From Pseudoalteromonas sp. BSi20652 (GTDB lineage: Bacteria > Pseudomonadota > Gammaproteobacteria > Enterobacterales > Alteromonadaceae), in NCBI RefSeq assembly GCF_000239855.1, contig NZ_BADT01000170.1, positions 1 to 64,000 on the forward strand: a DNA stretch of 64,000 bases, in the 5' to 3' direction. How positions within the stretch are numbered: the stretch's first letter is position 1; every line of letters begins with the position of its first letter. This document shows positions 1 through 9,619 of the stretch, piece after piece. Both the position numbers and the translations under genes were made by a program. Below the pieces are notes generated by a model. That model ran no database searches. It had not been told where the DNA came from and saw only the letters and a program-made list of their open reading frames with translations.

Positions 1-24
1 CGGTTGGGGGATTAGTTGCCAAAT

Positions 25-48
25 GTCGCGGGGTAAACCCGCTGCTAC
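25..48 (-). repeat. REP-like extragenic palindrome
   Basis: On the minus strand this 24-base unit begins GTAG and contains GCGGG-TTTA-CCCCGC, a short GC-rich hairpin in otherwise AT-rich DNA. A GTAG start followed by an imperfect GC-rich palindrome is the hallmark of REP elements mobilised by RAYT (TnpA-REP) proteins. I saw only this one copy in the window, so repetitiveness is inferred from form. It could also be the remains of a terminator for the gene left of the window. Confidence 0.45.
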
Positions 49-192
49 GATATTGTGTGATCGAAATTTTATATCGCGCATTATATTTTATATTTAGTTG
101 ACTGATCGTGTGTAAATTGTAGCTATTTCTTTGGTACTTTTATCCTGTTATTAATTTCTTTAATAAATTCAACTAGAGTTAATGCTCTACTT

Positions 193-209
193 TTCTGGTC
201 AGACCAATT
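193..209. promoter_or_regulatory. PdhR-type operator, distal
   Basis: The core TGGTCAGACCA is a near-perfect dyad and is followed by ATT, resembling the PdhR operator (ATTGGT-n3-ACCAAT). It lies about 235 bases before the pdhR start codon and about 145 bases before the second similar box. Binding by PdhR is inferred from the motif and location. Confidence 0.6.
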
Positions 210-311
210 GTTTTCACTGAATTTACTTCCTCATTTTTTCGCAAATTGCGCATAGTTTTATCTTCGTTCAAAATGCGTTACGATACTTTAACTGCTCAAA
301 CTGCTTGTAAA

Positions 312-338
312 TTGACAGCTAATAATGTTTTTGATACC
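312..338 (+). promoter_or_regulatory. candidate pdhR promoter
   Basis: A consensus -35 TTGACA at 312-317 is followed after 15 bases by GATACC at 333-338. The -10 and spacing are poor, so the exact promoter is uncertain. The proximal PdhR-type box lies just downstream, where a bound repressor would block initiation or early elongation. Confidence 0.4.
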
Positions 339-349
339 GTATTGAAAAT

Positions 350-366
350 TTTTGGTATGACCAATT
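350..366. promoter_or_regulatory. PdhR-type operator, proximal
   Basis: TTGGTATGACCAA at 352-364, followed by TT, matches the PdhR consensus closely (TTGGT-n3-ACCAA). It sits about 80 bases upstream of pdhR and just downstream of the candidate promoter. This fits pyruvate-relieved repression of the whole pdh locus, as known in E. coli. Confidence 0.75.
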
Positions 367-443
367 TACCTTTTGGGTGAGTCATGCAACTCAAAGCTCC
401 ATTTTACGGGCTCTTGGTATTTATACAACGCGGACGTTGATTC

Positions 444-1193
444 ATGTCTTTAAAGATCAAAGCAGCAAAGTTATCTGATGTTATTTTACAGCAACTCGAG
501 AACATGATTCTTGAAGGCTCGTTAGCACCAGGTGAAAAGTTGCCACCAGAGCGTGAACTAGCAAAGCAATTTGAAGTGTCTCGCCCGTCACTACGTGAGG
601 CAATTCAAAAATTAGAAGCGAAAGGTTTAGTTACGCGTCGCCAAGGTGGCGGTACGTTTGTAAAAAATCAGCTCGAAGAAGGGCTTACTGATCCACTTTT
701 TGATTTGATTAGTAAACACCCGGAATCGCAGTTTGATTTACTTGAATTTCGTCATGCATTAGAAGGGATTGCTGCTTACTACGCTGCACTGCGCGGGACC
801 AGCAACGATTTTAGTAAAGTGAAAGAAAGCTTTGATAAAATTGCCCTCGTTAATGATGATTTACAGCAAAAGGCAAAAGCAATTAATGCATTTCACTTTA
901 GCGTGGCAGAAGCTTCGCATAATGTGGTGTTACTGCATTTAGTAAGAGGCATGAAAGCGCTGCTTGAGCAAAATGTATTGCAAAATTTAACTGTTTTATT
1001 AAAAAAGTCAGATATTAGCAGTCAGTTAGCCGAGCACAGGCGTTTATTAATGGACGCTGTTATTGACGGTAATCCAGAACAAGCCCGCTTAGCAAGTAAT
1101 GCGCACTTAGCGTTTATAGAAGAAGCATTACTTGAAGCAGGCAAAGAACATTCGCGAATTGAACGTAGTTTAAGACGCACTAAACAAAATTAA
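444..1193 (+). CDS. pdhR: pyruvate dehydrogenase complex repressor PdhR
   Basis: GntR-family (FadR subfamily) transcriptional regulator of 249 residues. The N-terminal winged helix-turn-helix covers about residues 8-75, with the typical PGEKLPPERELA and SRPSLREAIQKLEAKGLV segments. The C-terminal FCD effector domain, which binds pyruvate in PdhR, fills the rest and carries His-containing helices (EFRHALEG, AFHFSVAEASHN). The gene lies directly upstream of aceE in the same direction, as in enterobacteria, and two PdhR-like operators precede it, which suggests autoregulation. Length and context match PdhR well. Confidence 0.93.
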   Translation: MSLKIKAAKLSDVILQQLENMILEGSLAPGEKLPPERELAKQFEVSRPSLREAIQKLEAKGLVTRRQGGGTFVKNQLEEGLTDPLFDLISKHPESQFDLLEFRHALEGIAAYYAALRGTSNDFSKVKESFDKIALVNDDLQQKAKAINAFHFSVAEASHNVVLLHLVRGMKALLEQNVLQNLTVLLKKSDISSQLAEHRRLLMDAVIDGNPEQARLASNAHLAFIEEALLEAGKEHSRIERSLRRTKQN

Positions 1194-1283
1194 GCTAGTA
1201 CATTGCTACTTTGAACACACAAAATTAAGTAACAGTGATATTAAATTAAAACATTCGTATTTTAAACATAAGGAAACCTCCAT

Positions 1284-3950
1284 ATGTCTGAAGTCAATAA
1301 AATTGACGTAGACGCGCTAGAAACACAAGAGTGGTTACAAGCTCTTGAATCAGTTGTGCGCGAAGAAGGTGTTGAACGAGCTCAGTTTTTACTTGAGCAA
1401 GTATTAGAGCAAGCCCGTTTAGACGGCGTTGATATGCCAACGGGTATTACCACGAACTACGTTAATACTATTCCTGTAGATCAAGAACCTGCTTACCCAG
1501 GTGATGTGAATCTTGAGCGTCGTATTCGTTCAATTATTCGTTGGAACGCGATTATGATCGTTCTACGTGCATCGAAAAAAGATCTCGACTTAGGCGGCCA
1601 TATGGCGTCTTACCAATCATCAGCTGCATTTTATGAAGTGTGTTTTAACCACTTTTTTAAAGCACCAAATGACGTAGACGGTGGTGACTTAGTTTATTAC
1701 CAAGGTCATATTTCTCCGGGTATTTACGCACGTGCATTTGTTGAAGGTCGTTTATCGGCAACACAACTAGACAACTTCCGCCAAGAAGTTGATGGCAAAG
1801 GTTTACCATCGTACCCACACCCTAAATTAATGCCTGAATTTTGGCAGTTCCCTACGGTATCAATGGGCTTAGGTCCTATTGCGTCTATTTACCAAGCTCG
1901 CTTTTTAAAATACTTAGATGGTCGTGGCCTAAAAGACACTAAAAACCAACGTGTATACGCGTTTTTAGGTGACGGTGAAATGGATGAGCCAGAATCACGC
2001 GGTGCTATTTCTTTTGCTTCACGCGAGAAGCTAGACAACCTTTGTTACTTAATTAACTGTAACTTACAGCGTTTAGATGGCCCAGTTATGGGTAATGGTA
2101 AAATTATTCAAGAGCTAGAAGGCTTGTTTAAAGGCGCTGGCTGGAACGTAATTAAACTAGTGTGGGGCAGTGGTTGGGATATTCTTCTAGCTAAAGACAC
2201 AACGGGCAAATTATTACAGTTAATGAATGAAACTGTGGATGGTGACTACCAAACATATAAAGCGAAAGATGGCGCGTACGTACGTGAAAACTTCTTTGGT
2301 CGTTACCCAGAAACAGCGGCCCTTGTTGCAGACATGACAGATGACGAAATTTTCGCGCTTAAGCGTGGTGGTCATGAGTCATCAAAATTATTTGCTGCGT
2401 TTAAAAAAGCTGAAGATACGAAAGGCCGTCCAACTGTAATCCTTGCTAAAACTGTAAAAGGTTACGGCATGGGTGAAGCAGCTGAAGGTAAAAACATTGC
2501 GCACCAAGTTAAAAAAATGGATATGTCGCATGTTGCACATTTACGTTCACGCCTTGGTCTTGACGATTTAGTATCTGAAGAGCAATTAAAAGAATTACCG
2601 TACTTGGAGCTTGAAGAAGGTTCACCTGAGTATAAATACCTTCACGCTCGTCGTGATGCACTTAAAGGTTATACACCTAAGCGTATTCCACGTTTTAGTG
2701 AAAAATTAGCATTGCCAGAAGTTGAGGCGTTTAAACCGCTACTTGAAGAGCAAAAACGTGATATTTCCACAACAATGGCATTTGTTCGTGCACTTAATAT
2801 CTTATTAAAAGATAAAGGTATTGGTAAAAATATCGTCCCAATTATTGCAGACGAAGCGCGTACATTTGGTATGGAAGGTTTATTCCGTCAAATCGGTATT
2901 TATAATCCGCATGGCCAAAACTACACGCCACAAGATCGCGACATTGTTTCTTACTATAAAGAAGCAACGTCTGGTCAAGTATTGCAAGAAGGTATTAATG
3001 AGTTAGGTGCAATGTCGTCATGGGTTGCTGCTGCAACGTCATACAGCACTAACGATTTACCAATGATCCCATTCTACATTTACTATTCTATGTTTGGTTT
3101 CCAACGCGTTGGCGACATGGCATGGATGGCGGGCGATCAACAAGCACGTGGTTTCTTATTAGGCGCTACTGCGGGTCGTACAACACTAAATGGTGAAGGC
3201 TTACAACACGAAGATGGTCACAGTCATATTCTTGCTAATACAGTTCCTAACTGTATTTCTTATGACCCAACTTACGCGTTTGAAGTTGCTGTTATTGTAC
3301 AAGACGGTATTCGTCGTATGTACGGTGATGACCAAGAAAATATTTACTACTACCTAACGCTTATGAACGAAAACTACCATCAGCCAGCTATGCCAGAAGG
3401 CGCTGAAGAAGGTATTCGTAAAGGTATTTACAAGCTTGAAAGTTACGAAGGTAAAAAAGCCAACGTACAGCTATTAAGCTCAGGTACTATTATGACTGAA
3501 GTACGCAAAGCTGCTTCGATTCTAAGCGAAGAGTATGGCATTGCGTCTGACGTGTTCTCTGTAACGTCTTTCAACGAATTAACGCGTGAAGGTCAAGATG
3601 TTGAACGTTTCAACATGCTTAATCCTGAAAGCGAACAAAAAACAGCATTTATCACAAGCGTATTAAACGACTCTGTGACTGTTGCAGCAACGGATTACAT
3701 GAAAAACTACGCAGAACAAGCGCGTTCATTTATTCCAAGCAGCAATTACAAAGTGCTAGGTACAGATGGTTACGGTCGTTCTGATAGCCGTGAAAACCTA
3801 CGTCGCCACTTTGAGGTTAACGCGGGCTACGTTGTTGTTGCTACGTTATCTGAACTTGCTAAACGCGGTGAAGTTGAGAAGTCAGTAGTTGTTGAAGCAC
3901 TTAAAAAGTTCAACATCGACACTAACAAACTTAACCCACTGTACGCATAA
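1284..3950 (+). CDS. aceE: pyruvate dehydrogenase E1 component (homodimeric)
   Basis: Thiamine-diphosphate-dependent E1 subunit of 888 residues, the usual length of gammaproteobacterial AceE. It decarboxylates pyruvate and transfers the acetyl group to the lipoyl domains of E2. The ThDP/Mg motif begins at GDGEMDEPE near residue 230 and ends around NCNLQ near residue 260. Further family segments are GHISPG and the histidine-rich LQHEDGHSH near residue 645. A good AAGGAA ribosome-binding site precedes the ATG. It follows pdhR by 90 bases and precedes aceF by 10 bases, consistent with one operon. Confidence 0.98.
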   Translation: MSEVNKIDVDALETQEWLQALESVVREEGVERAQFLLEQVLEQARLDGVDMPTGITTNYVNTIPVDQEPAYPGDVNLERRIRSIIRWNAIMIVLRASKKDLDLGGHMASYQSSAAFYEVCFNHFFKAPNDVDGGDLVYYQGHISPGIYARAFVEGRLSATQLDNFRQEVDGKGLPSYPHPKLMPEFWQFPTVSMGLGPIASIYQARFLKYLDGRGLKDTKNQRVYAFLGDGEMDEPESRGAISFASREKLDNLCYLINCNLQRLDGPVMGNGKIIQELEGLFKGAGWNVIKLVWGSGWDILLAKDTTGKLLQLMNETVDGDYQTYKAKDGAYVRENFFGRYPETAALVADMTDDEIFALKRGGHESSKLFAAFKKAEDTKGRPTVILAKTVKGYGMGEAAEGKNIAHQVKKMDMSHVAHLRSRLGLDDLVSEEQLKELPYLELEEGSPEYKYLHARRDALKGYTPKRIPRFSEKLALPEVEAFKPLLEEQKRDISTTMAFVRALNILLKDKGIGKNIVPIIADEARTFGMEGLFRQIGIYNPHGQNYTPQDRDIVSYYKEATSGQVLQEGINELGAMSSWVAAATSYSTNDLPMIPFYIYYSMFGFQRVGDMAWMAGDQQARGFLLGATAGRTTLNGEGLQHEDGHSHILANTVPNCISYDPTYAFEVAVIVQDGIRRMYGDDQENIYYYLTLMNENYHQPAMPEGAEEGIRKGIYKLESYEGKKANVQLLSSGTIMTEVRKAASILSEEYGIASDVFSVTSFNELTREGQDVERFNMLNPESEQKTAFITSVLNDSVTVAATDYMKNYAEQARSFIPSSNYKVLGTDGYGRSDSRENLRRHFEVNAGYVVVATLSELAKRGEVEKSVVVEALKKFNIDTNKLNPLYA

Positions 3951-3960
3951 GAGGTTTGCA

Positions 3961-5880
3961 ATGAGTATTGAAATTAAAGTACCTGATATTGGTGACGACG
4001 AAGTAGAAGTAACCGAAATATTAGTAAGCGTTGGCGACAAAGTAGATGTTGACCAATCATTATTAAATGTTGAAGGCGACAAAGCATCAATGGAAATACC
4101 TGCTTCGCAAGCGGGTACAGTGAAAGAGATTAAAGTAAACGTTGGCGACACTGTTACAACTGGCTCTTTAGTGTTTTTGTTTGAAGGCGAGAGTGAAGGC
4201 ACTGATGAGGAAAATACATCAGCCGCTGCTCCAGCTAAATCTGAAGAGGCAGCACCTGCTGCTTCTACAGGTTCTTCAACTAAAGAAGTAACCGTACCAG
4301 ATATTGGCGATGATGAAGTTGAAGTAACTGAAATTATGGTTGCTGTTGGCGACACTGTTTCAGAAGAGCAATCTATCTTAAACGTTGAAGGCGACAAAGC
4401 AGCAATGGAAGTACCTGCTCCATTTGCAGGTATAGTTAAAGAAATTAAAGTAGCCGCAGGCGATAAAGTCAAAACAGGCTCATTAGTGTTTGTTTTTGAA
4501 GTAGCAGGAAGTGAATCTGTAGCACCGGCTAAAGAGTCGGCTCCTGTAGAAGCGCCAGCAGCTAGCTCAACAGCAAACGCAGCACCAAGTACTAAAGAAG
4601 TGAATGTACCTGATATTGGTAGTGATGAAGTTGAAGTAACTGAGATTATGGTTGCAGTTGGCGATACGGTTGAAGAAGATCAATCAATCTTAAACGTTGA
4701 AGGCGACAAAGCGGCAATGGAAGTACCAGCTCCATTTGCAGGTACAGTTAAAGAAATTAAAGTAGCCGCTGGCGATAAAGTATCGACAGGCTCATTAATT
4801 TTTGTATTTGAAGTTGCAGGCAGCGCGCCAGTAGCAGCACTTGCACCAGCTGAAAAATCAGCACCTGCAGCTGCGGCTAAAACTGAGTCGGCACCGGCTC
4901 AAGCGGCACCAGCAAAAGCAAGTAATGAAAGCTTCACAGAAAACAGCGCGTATGCTCATGCATCACCTGTTGTTCGCCGTTTAGCGCGTGAGTTTGGTAT
5001 TAACCTAGCTAACGTTAAAGGCACTGGTCGTAAAGCCCGTATAGTTAAAGAAGACGTGCAAAACTATGTTAAAAACCTAGTTAAGCAAGTTGAGTCGGGT
5101 CAATTATCTGCAGGTAATAGCGCAGGTGGTAGTGAGCTTGGTCTAATTCCATGGCCTAAAGTGGACTTTGCTAAGTTTGGCGAAATTGAAGAGAAAAAAC
5201 TGTCTCGCATTCAAAAGCTATCAGGCAAAAACTTACATCGTAACTGGGTGCAAATACCACATGTTACACAGTTTGACGAAGCTGATATCACAAGCCTTGA
5301 AGTATTCCGTAAAGAGCAAAATGTGCTTAGCGAGAAGAAAAAGCTGGGTGTTAAAATTACACCACTTGTGTTTGTGATGAAAGCAGCGGCTAAAGCACTT
5401 GCAGACTTCCCAACGTTTAACTCTTCACTGTCTAACGACGGCGAAAGCTTAATCCTTAAAAAGTACATTAACATTGGTGTTGCAGTTGATACGCCAAACG
5501 GTTTAGTTGTACCGGTGTTTAAAGATGTTGATAAAAAAGGCATTATTGAACTATCACGCGAATTAATGGAAGTATCTGTTAAAGCACGTGACGGGAAGCT
5601 TACATCGTCTGATATGCAAGGTGGTTGTTTTACTATTTCTAGCCTTGGCGGTATTGGCGGTACGGCATTTACGCCGATTGTTAATGCACCAGAAGTGGCT
5701 ATTTTAGGTGTGTCTAAATCTGAAATGAAACCTAAATGGAATGGCAAAGAGTTTGAACCAAAACTAATGGTTCCGCTGTCTATGTCATACGACCATAGGG
5801 TTATTGACGGAGCCTTAGCTGCACGCTTTACTGTGACTCTTGCAAGTTACATGAGTGATATTCGCCAATTGGTGATGTAA
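3961..5880 (+). CDS. aceF: pyruvate dehydrogenase E2, dihydrolipoyllysine acetyltransferase
   Basis: E2 core of the pyruvate dehydrogenase complex, 639 residues. The start at 3961 is chosen because GAGG lies just upstream and the protein begins directly with a lipoyl domain; an upstream in-frame extension would run into aceE. Three lipoyl domains carry the lysine to be lipoylated in EGDKA at about K41, K146 and K250, separated by Ala/Pro-rich linkers. An E3-binding domain follows at about 332-370 ([14 protein letters not shown]) and then the catalytic domain ending with the DHRVIDGA active-site motif near 610. Lipoyl domains 2 and 3 are almost identical at DNA level. Confidence 0.98.
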   Translation: MSIEIKVPDIGDDEVEVTEILVSVGDKVDVDQSLLNVEGDKASMEIPASQAGTVKEIKVNVGDTVTTGSLVFLFEGESEGTDEENTSAAAPAKSEEAAPAASTGSSTKEVTVPDIGDDEVEVTEIMVAVGDTVSEEQSILNVEGDKAAMEVPAPFAGIVKEIKVAAGDKVKTGSLVFVFEVAGSESVAPAKESAPVEAPAASSTANAAPSTKEVNVPDIGSDEVEVTEIMVAVGDTVEEDQSILNVEGDKAAMEVPAPFAGTVKEIKVAAGDKVSTGSLIFVFEVAGSAPVAALAPAEKSAPAAAAKTESAPAQAAPAKASNESFTENSAYAHASPVVRRLAREFGINLANVKGTGRKARIVKEDVQNYVKNLVKQVESGQLSAGNSAGGSELGLIPWPKVDFAKFGEIEEKKLSRIQKLSGKNLHRNWVQIPHVTQFDEADITSLEVFRKEQNVLSEKKKLGVKITPLVFVMKAAAKALADFPTFNSSLSNDGESLILKKYINIGVAVDTPNGLVVPVFKDVDKKGIIELSRELMEVSVKARDGKLTSSDMQGGCFTISSLGGIGGTAFTPIVNAPEVAILGVSKSEMKPKWNGKEFEPKLMVPLSMSYDHRVIDGALAARFTVTLASYMSDIRQLVM

Positions 5881-5902
5881 TCGCTGGACAATGAATAGAA
5901 TC

Positions 5903-5936
5903 AAATCCCAGCCAGTTGTTTTTAGCTGGGATTTTT
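5903..5936 (+). terminator. intrinsic terminator after aceF
   Basis: AAATCCCAGC and GCTGGGATTT form a 10-base-pair stem followed by T residues. It separates aceE-aceF from lpdA, so lpdA probably has its own promoter in addition to read-through, as in E. coli. Confidence 0.8.
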
Positions 5937-6055
5937 ACCATTTGCAATGATACAATCTTTGCACAAATTTGTGATCTGCTCTCACTTTCTGCCTTGCAGA
6001 AACATGGCAGTTAAACTTTAGGGCAGTGTCCCGTTCAAACAATTAAGGTAATAGC

Positions 6056-7480
6056 ATGAGCAACGAATTAAAAACTCAAGTTGTTGTACTAGGCGGTGGT
6101 CCTGGTGGTTACTCTGCGGCATTTCGCGCTGCTGACTTGGGCTTAGAAGTTACATTAGTAGAATCTCGTGGAACATTAGGCGGCGTATGTCTTAATGTTG
6201 GTTGTATTCCTTCTAAAGCACTTTTACACGTAGCTAAAGTGATTGATGACGCAGCAGAAATGTCATCTCATGGTGTTACTTTTGGCGCACCAAAGATCGA
6301 TCTTGACCAAGTTCGTACTTGGAAAGATTCTGTAGTTGGCCAGTTAACTGGTGGACTAGACGGAATGGCTAAAATGCGTAAAGTAAAAGTTGTATATGGA
6401 TACGGTAAATTTACTGGCAGCAATACTTTAGTAGTTGAAGGCGAGAAAGACGCTACAACTATCACGTTTGATAACGCGATTATTGCAGCAGGTTCTAAAC
6501 CTGTTAACTTACCTTTCATCCCACAAGATGACCGTGTAATTGATTCAACTGGTGCATTAGAACTAAAAGACGTACCAGAAAAACTGCTTGTACTTGGTGG
6601 TGGTATTATCGGTCTTGAAATGGGTACGGTTTACCGTGCGCTAGGCTCTGCAATTGATGTTGTAGAATTTGCTGACCAATTAATTCCAGCAGCTGATAAA
6701 GATATTATCAAAATTTACCAAAAATACGTAAGTAACAAATTTAACGTAATGCTTTCAACTAAGGTTGTTGGCGTTGAAGCTAAAAAAGATGGCTTATATG
6801 TAACGTTTGAAGGTAAAAACGCACCAGCAGAACCTGTACGTTACGACAAAGTACTTGTTGCTGTAGGTCGTACTCCAAACGGTAACTTACTTGATGCAGA
6901 TAAGGCGGGCGTAAACGTTGATGAGCGTGGCTTTATTAATGTTGATAAGCAATTACGTACTAACGTAAGCCATATTTTTGCAATTGGTGACTTGATTGGT
7001 CAGCCTATGCTTGCGCACAAAGCTGTTCATGAAGGGCATGTTGCTGCAGAAGTTATTTCTGGTCAGAAACATTTCTTCGACCCTAAATGTATTCCTTCAA
7101 TAGCATACACTGACCCAGAAATTGCTTGGGTAGGTGTTACTGAGAAAGAAGCAAAAGAGCAAGGCTTGAAAATTGAAACTGCGGTATTCCCGTGGGCAGC
7201 ATCTGGCCGTGCTATTGCATCATCTCGTACAGAAGGTTCTACTAAACTTATTTTTGATAAAGAAAGTGGCCGTATAATCGGTGGTGCTATGATCGGTATT
7301 AACGCGGGCGAAATGCTTGGCGAAATCGGTTTAGGTATTGAAATGGGTGCTGATGGTGAAGACTTAGCGCTTACAATTCATGCTCACCCAACATTGAACG
7401 AATCAATTGGCCTTGCAGCTGAAATTTTTGAAGGTTCGATTACTGACTTACCAAACAAAAAAGCAGTTAAAAAGAAGTAA
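6056..7480 (+). CDS. lpdA: dihydrolipoyl dehydrogenase (E3)
   Basis: FAD-dependent disulfide oxidoreductase of 474 residues that reoxidises dihydrolipoamide in the pyruvate and 2-oxoglutarate dehydrogenase complexes and in glycine cleavage. The N-terminal FAD motif GGGPGGYSAA is at about residues 13-22. The redox-active pair is in GGVCLNVGCIPSK near 43-55, a second GGGIIGLEMG nucleotide-binding motif is near 182, and the catalytic His-Glu is in HAHPTLNE near 444. TAAGGT precedes the ATG. The 175-base gap from aceF holds a terminator, so independent expression is likely. Confidence 0.98.
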   Translation: MSNELKTQVVVLGGGPGGYSAAFRAADLGLEVTLVESRGTLGGVCLNVGCIPSKALLHVAKVIDDAAEMSSHGVTFGAPKIDLDQVRTWKDSVVGQLTGGLDGMAKMRKVKVVYGYGKFTGSNTLVVEGEKDATTITFDNAIIAAGSKPVNLPFIPQDDRVIDSTGALELKDVPEKLLVLGGGIIGLEMGTVYRALGSAIDVVEFADQLIPAADKDIIKIYQKYVSNKFNVMLSTKVVGVEAKKDGLYVTFEGKNAPAEPVRYDKVLVAVGRTPNGNLLDADKAGVNVDERGFINVDKQLRTNVSHIFAIGDLIGQPMLAHKAVHEGHVAAEVISGQKHFFDPKCIPSIAYTDPEIAWVGVTEKEAKEQGLKIETAVFPWAASGRAIASSRTEGSTKLIFDKESGRIIGGAMIGINAGEMLGEIGLGIEMGADGEDLALTIHAHPTLNESIGLAAEIFEGSITDLPNKKAVKKK

Positions 7481-7503
7481 TTTAACTTTTTAGCATTTGT
7501 TTG

Positions 7504-7532
7504 AAAAACCCAACTTCGGTTGGGTTTTTTTA
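7504..7532 (+). terminator. intrinsic terminator after lpdA
   Basis: AAAAACCCAAC, a TTCG loop and GTTGGGTTTTTTT form a classical strong terminator with a UUCG tetraloop. Confidence 0.92.
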
Positions 7533-7611
7533 TACCCGCTTTTTATTAAAAATAAGATTAAATTGCGATAAGCCGTTACAATGCGCGCTTAATTAATTGA
7601 AGGTAAATACA

Positions 7612-8292
7612 GTGAAAAACTCAGTTTTGGCATTACGTGCTCAGCAAATAAGTGAATCTCGTCGGGAGTTTAATGCTCGAGGCGGTAAATTAGATCGCTG
7701 TGAACAATGCCTGATTGCTAAACATTACTGTATTTGCAAAGGTGTTGAGCATGCAGATTGTAAAGCAGCTGTATGCTTATTAATGTATCACAACGAGAGC
7801 TTTAAACCTTCTAATACAGGGCGTTTAATTGCTGAAATAGTGCCAGATAACTATGCGTTTAGATGGGATAGAACAGATCCAAACCCCGCTCTTTTAGCTT
7901 TGATAAGCGATTCACAATATCAGCCATTGGTAGTGTTTCCGGCTGAAGATGTAGAAGAGGGCAGAGCAATTACAGAAGTGAGTATTGAAGAAGGTAAAAA
8001 ACCTTTGTTTATCTTTTTGGATGGTACTTGGCGTGAAGCTAAAAAAATGATTCGCAAAAGTCCTTATTTAGATAACTTGCCTGTACTTTCTGTTACTGCT
8101 GATAAACTATCTGATTACCGATTACGTGTTGCCCCTCATGCGCATCAATTAGGTACTGCAGAAGTGGCTATTATGGTACTAGCACTTGCGGGCGAAATGG
8201 ATGCGTCTTCTAAATTAGAACAGCATTTTATTAAGTTTCGTGATGCGTATTTGCTTGGTAAGCGCAATAAAGGCCGACCGCTAGAAGATTAG
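7612..8292 (+). CDS. tapT: DTW-domain protein, probable tRNA-uridine aminocarboxypropyltransferase
   Basis: DTW-domain protein of about 226 residues. The family includes E. coli TapT (YfiP), which makes acp3U in tRNA from S-adenosylmethionine. The N-terminal cysteine cluster (CEQCLIAKHYCIC) and the signature FLDGTWREAKKM, with the DxTW element as DGTW, are both visible. GTG at 7612 is preferred because GAAGG lies nine bases upstream; an in-frame TTG at 7597 would add five residues. The gene stands alone and converges on the next gene with a 10-base gap. Confidence 0.82.
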   Translation: MKNSVLALRAQQISESRREFNARGGKLDRCEQCLIAKHYCICKGVEHADCKAAVCLLMYHNESFKPSNTGRLIAEIVPDNYAFRWDRTDPNPALLALISDSQYQPLVVFPAEDVEEGRAITEVSIEEGKKPLFIFLDGTWREAKKMIRKSPYLDNLPVLSVTADKLSDYRLRVAPHAHQLGTAEVAIMVLALAGEMDASSKLEQHFIKFRDAYLLGKRNKGRPLED

Positions 8293-8302
8293 TTTTACGC
8301 AG

Positions 8303-8800
8303 TTAAGCGAAAGCTTGCTGCTCTTTTAAGTGAGTCAGTGCTTTATTTTGTATTGCCCTGAAGCCTTCTTCAGATGTTAATTGTAAAACAGTATTATACA
8401 GTTCGCTTATGGTGTTATGAGTATGTATAAATGAGATACAGTCTTCACCAATCATTTCTTTCGCTTCTTCAACTCGCTTTAAAAAGTAACAGCTAATATT
8501 AAGTTTGCCATTAAAGTAAGAGTTGCCTATGGCGTTATACACTCTATTAAGCTGATAGCTAAACTCGTCAGGTCGAGCGCCTTCACCTCCTTTACTAATA
8601 CGAATATCGCTCTCTAATTTAATGATTACGCTAAGTATGTTTTTAAACTCACTCATTGGCATATTAAAGAAGTTGTAACCTTTGGGGTTAAATAGAGCGT
8701 TATATGGGTTTTCTTTAGGAATTGAGAGTGTAAAAATGCCAACCGGGTTGACTGTTTTCTGGTTTGATTTTTTACATGAAAAGGTCTTTCTTTGCGGCAT
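8303..8800 (-). CDS. hypothetical protein
   Basis: A 165-residue soluble protein that I do not recognise. It has no signal peptide or membrane segment. The N-terminus is basic (MPQRKTFSCKK), the middle is mixed, and the C-terminal half is helical and charged, with an FIHTHN histidine-containing stretch. The ribosome-binding site before the ATG is weak, and an internal methionine (MPMSEFKN) is an alternative start. It is convergent with the DTW gene and lies downstream of the CsrB-like RNA terminator on the same strand. Confidence 0.55.
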   Translation of the reverse strand: MPQRKTFSCKKSNQKTVNPVGIFTLSIPKENPYNALFNPKGYNFFNMPMSEFKNILSVIIKLESDIRISKGGEGARPDEFSYQLNRVYNAIGNSYFNGKLNISCYFLKRVEEAKEMIGEDCISFIHTHNTISELYNTVLQLTSEEGFRAIQNKALTHLKEQQAFA

Positions 8801-8984
8801 TTTAAATTTATATCCATCGAGTATTTATCATCCTGAAGTAGTAATTATCGGCGCAATTGATAAAAAGTTTAATGAAATTTAAAATATTAATGAAATTTTG
8901 AAAATGTTGGTGTTGATTAGGTGTGAGTGATGGTTCGTTCTTGTAAAATTAGTCATAGCTTTTACTAAAGCTCAAATTTTACAC

Positions 8985-9017
8985 AAAGAAAAGCGCGCTC
9001 TATCTCTAGGCGCGCTT
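8985..9017 (-). terminator. intrinsic terminator of the CsrB-like RNA
   Basis: On the minus strand AAGCGCGC, an 11-base loop and GCGCGCTT are followed by TTCTTT. This defines the 3' end of a minus-strand transcript that contains no open reading frame. Confidence 0.8.
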
Positions 9018-9395
9018 GCGGAATCTTCTAATTTTCTGCATCCTGCAATTGAACTTAATCAACTCCAATGTTTACCAATCCATGTTTATTACTATATTAC
9101 TTTTTAGTTCTATGTAATGTAAGCCAATCCGGGCTTGTATCCTTAAATCCCTAAACATCCTGTAGGCGTAAATACTATTACCAAATCCTTAATTGCACTT
9201 CCTAGTGCATCCCTATTTTAACTAATCCATTGTGTTGCCTCAAAGGCCTGTCCATTTATTCCTTAAACATCCTGTTAAACAACTTAGCTGTGTTGTTATC
9301 CTTTTCGCATCTTCCTGACGCTGTCCTTTTTAACAACATTCCATTGTGATACTCATCCTGAGCCTGTCCTAAAATCCGTGTTGTCCTGGTAACCT
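8986..9395 (-). ncRNA. csrB: CsrB-type regulatory RNA (CsrA sponge)
   Basis: On the minus strand, 22 GGA triplets fall between 9386 and 9041, many as AGGA or AGGAT. Several lie in loops of small perfect hairpins: CTCAGGATGAG (9352-9362), AACAGGATGTT (9266-9276) and TGCAGGATGCA (9037-9047). The stretch ends in an intrinsic terminator and lacks a credible ORF. This is the architecture of CsrB/RsmZ RNAs, which bind many CsrA dimers through GGA loops and so relieve CsrA control of translation. The length of about 400 bases resembles E. coli CsrB. The 3' end is well defined. The 5' end is uncertain: the first GGA is at 9386, and a TATAAT-like element near 9470 could start a longer RNA. Confidence 0.88.
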
Positions 9396-9619
9396 AATTA
9401 CTGATTATTCGAGTAAGTAATCTATTTCTTTTTACTCAATAAGCATTGTTGCTTAGTTCATGGGTTAATTATAAGTGAATAGGGTGGTTAAAATAGGTTA
9501 AAGACTATATTTAATTATTATCTTCGCAACAGCTAAATGTTTTTAATTAAATAAATTCAATTACTTAATGCTTTTTTGCTTGATTTTTGTATTGCTTTTT
9601 ACTCATTAGCTGCCACGCC

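Noticed and set aside
1-96. C-terminal end of an upstream gene at the left edge
   Set aside because: Short open stretches exist in two frames, but none shows a recognisable protein end.
3882-4472. Long minus-strand reading frame opposite aceF
   Set aside because: It is the antisense shadow of the lipoyl-domain repeats; composition is Ser/Thr-rich without any domain, and the plus-strand protein is certain.
4291-4800. DNA direct repeat as a mobile or satellite element
   Set aside because: The repeated units are the lipoyl domains of AceF and are in frame.
5970-5985. CRP-like site TGTGA...TCAC upstream of lpdA
   Set aside because: The half-sites are separated by seven bases rather than six and the second half is incomplete.
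8682-8882. 66-codon plus-strand reading frame
   Set aside because: Lies mostly opposite the 5' end of the 8303-8800 gene and shows no ribosome-binding site or family resemblance.
9001-9400. CRISPR-like or tandem repeat array suggested by repeated ATCCTG
   Set aside because: Spacing is irregular and repeats are only 5-11 bases; on the other strand they are GGA motifs of a CsrB-type RNA.
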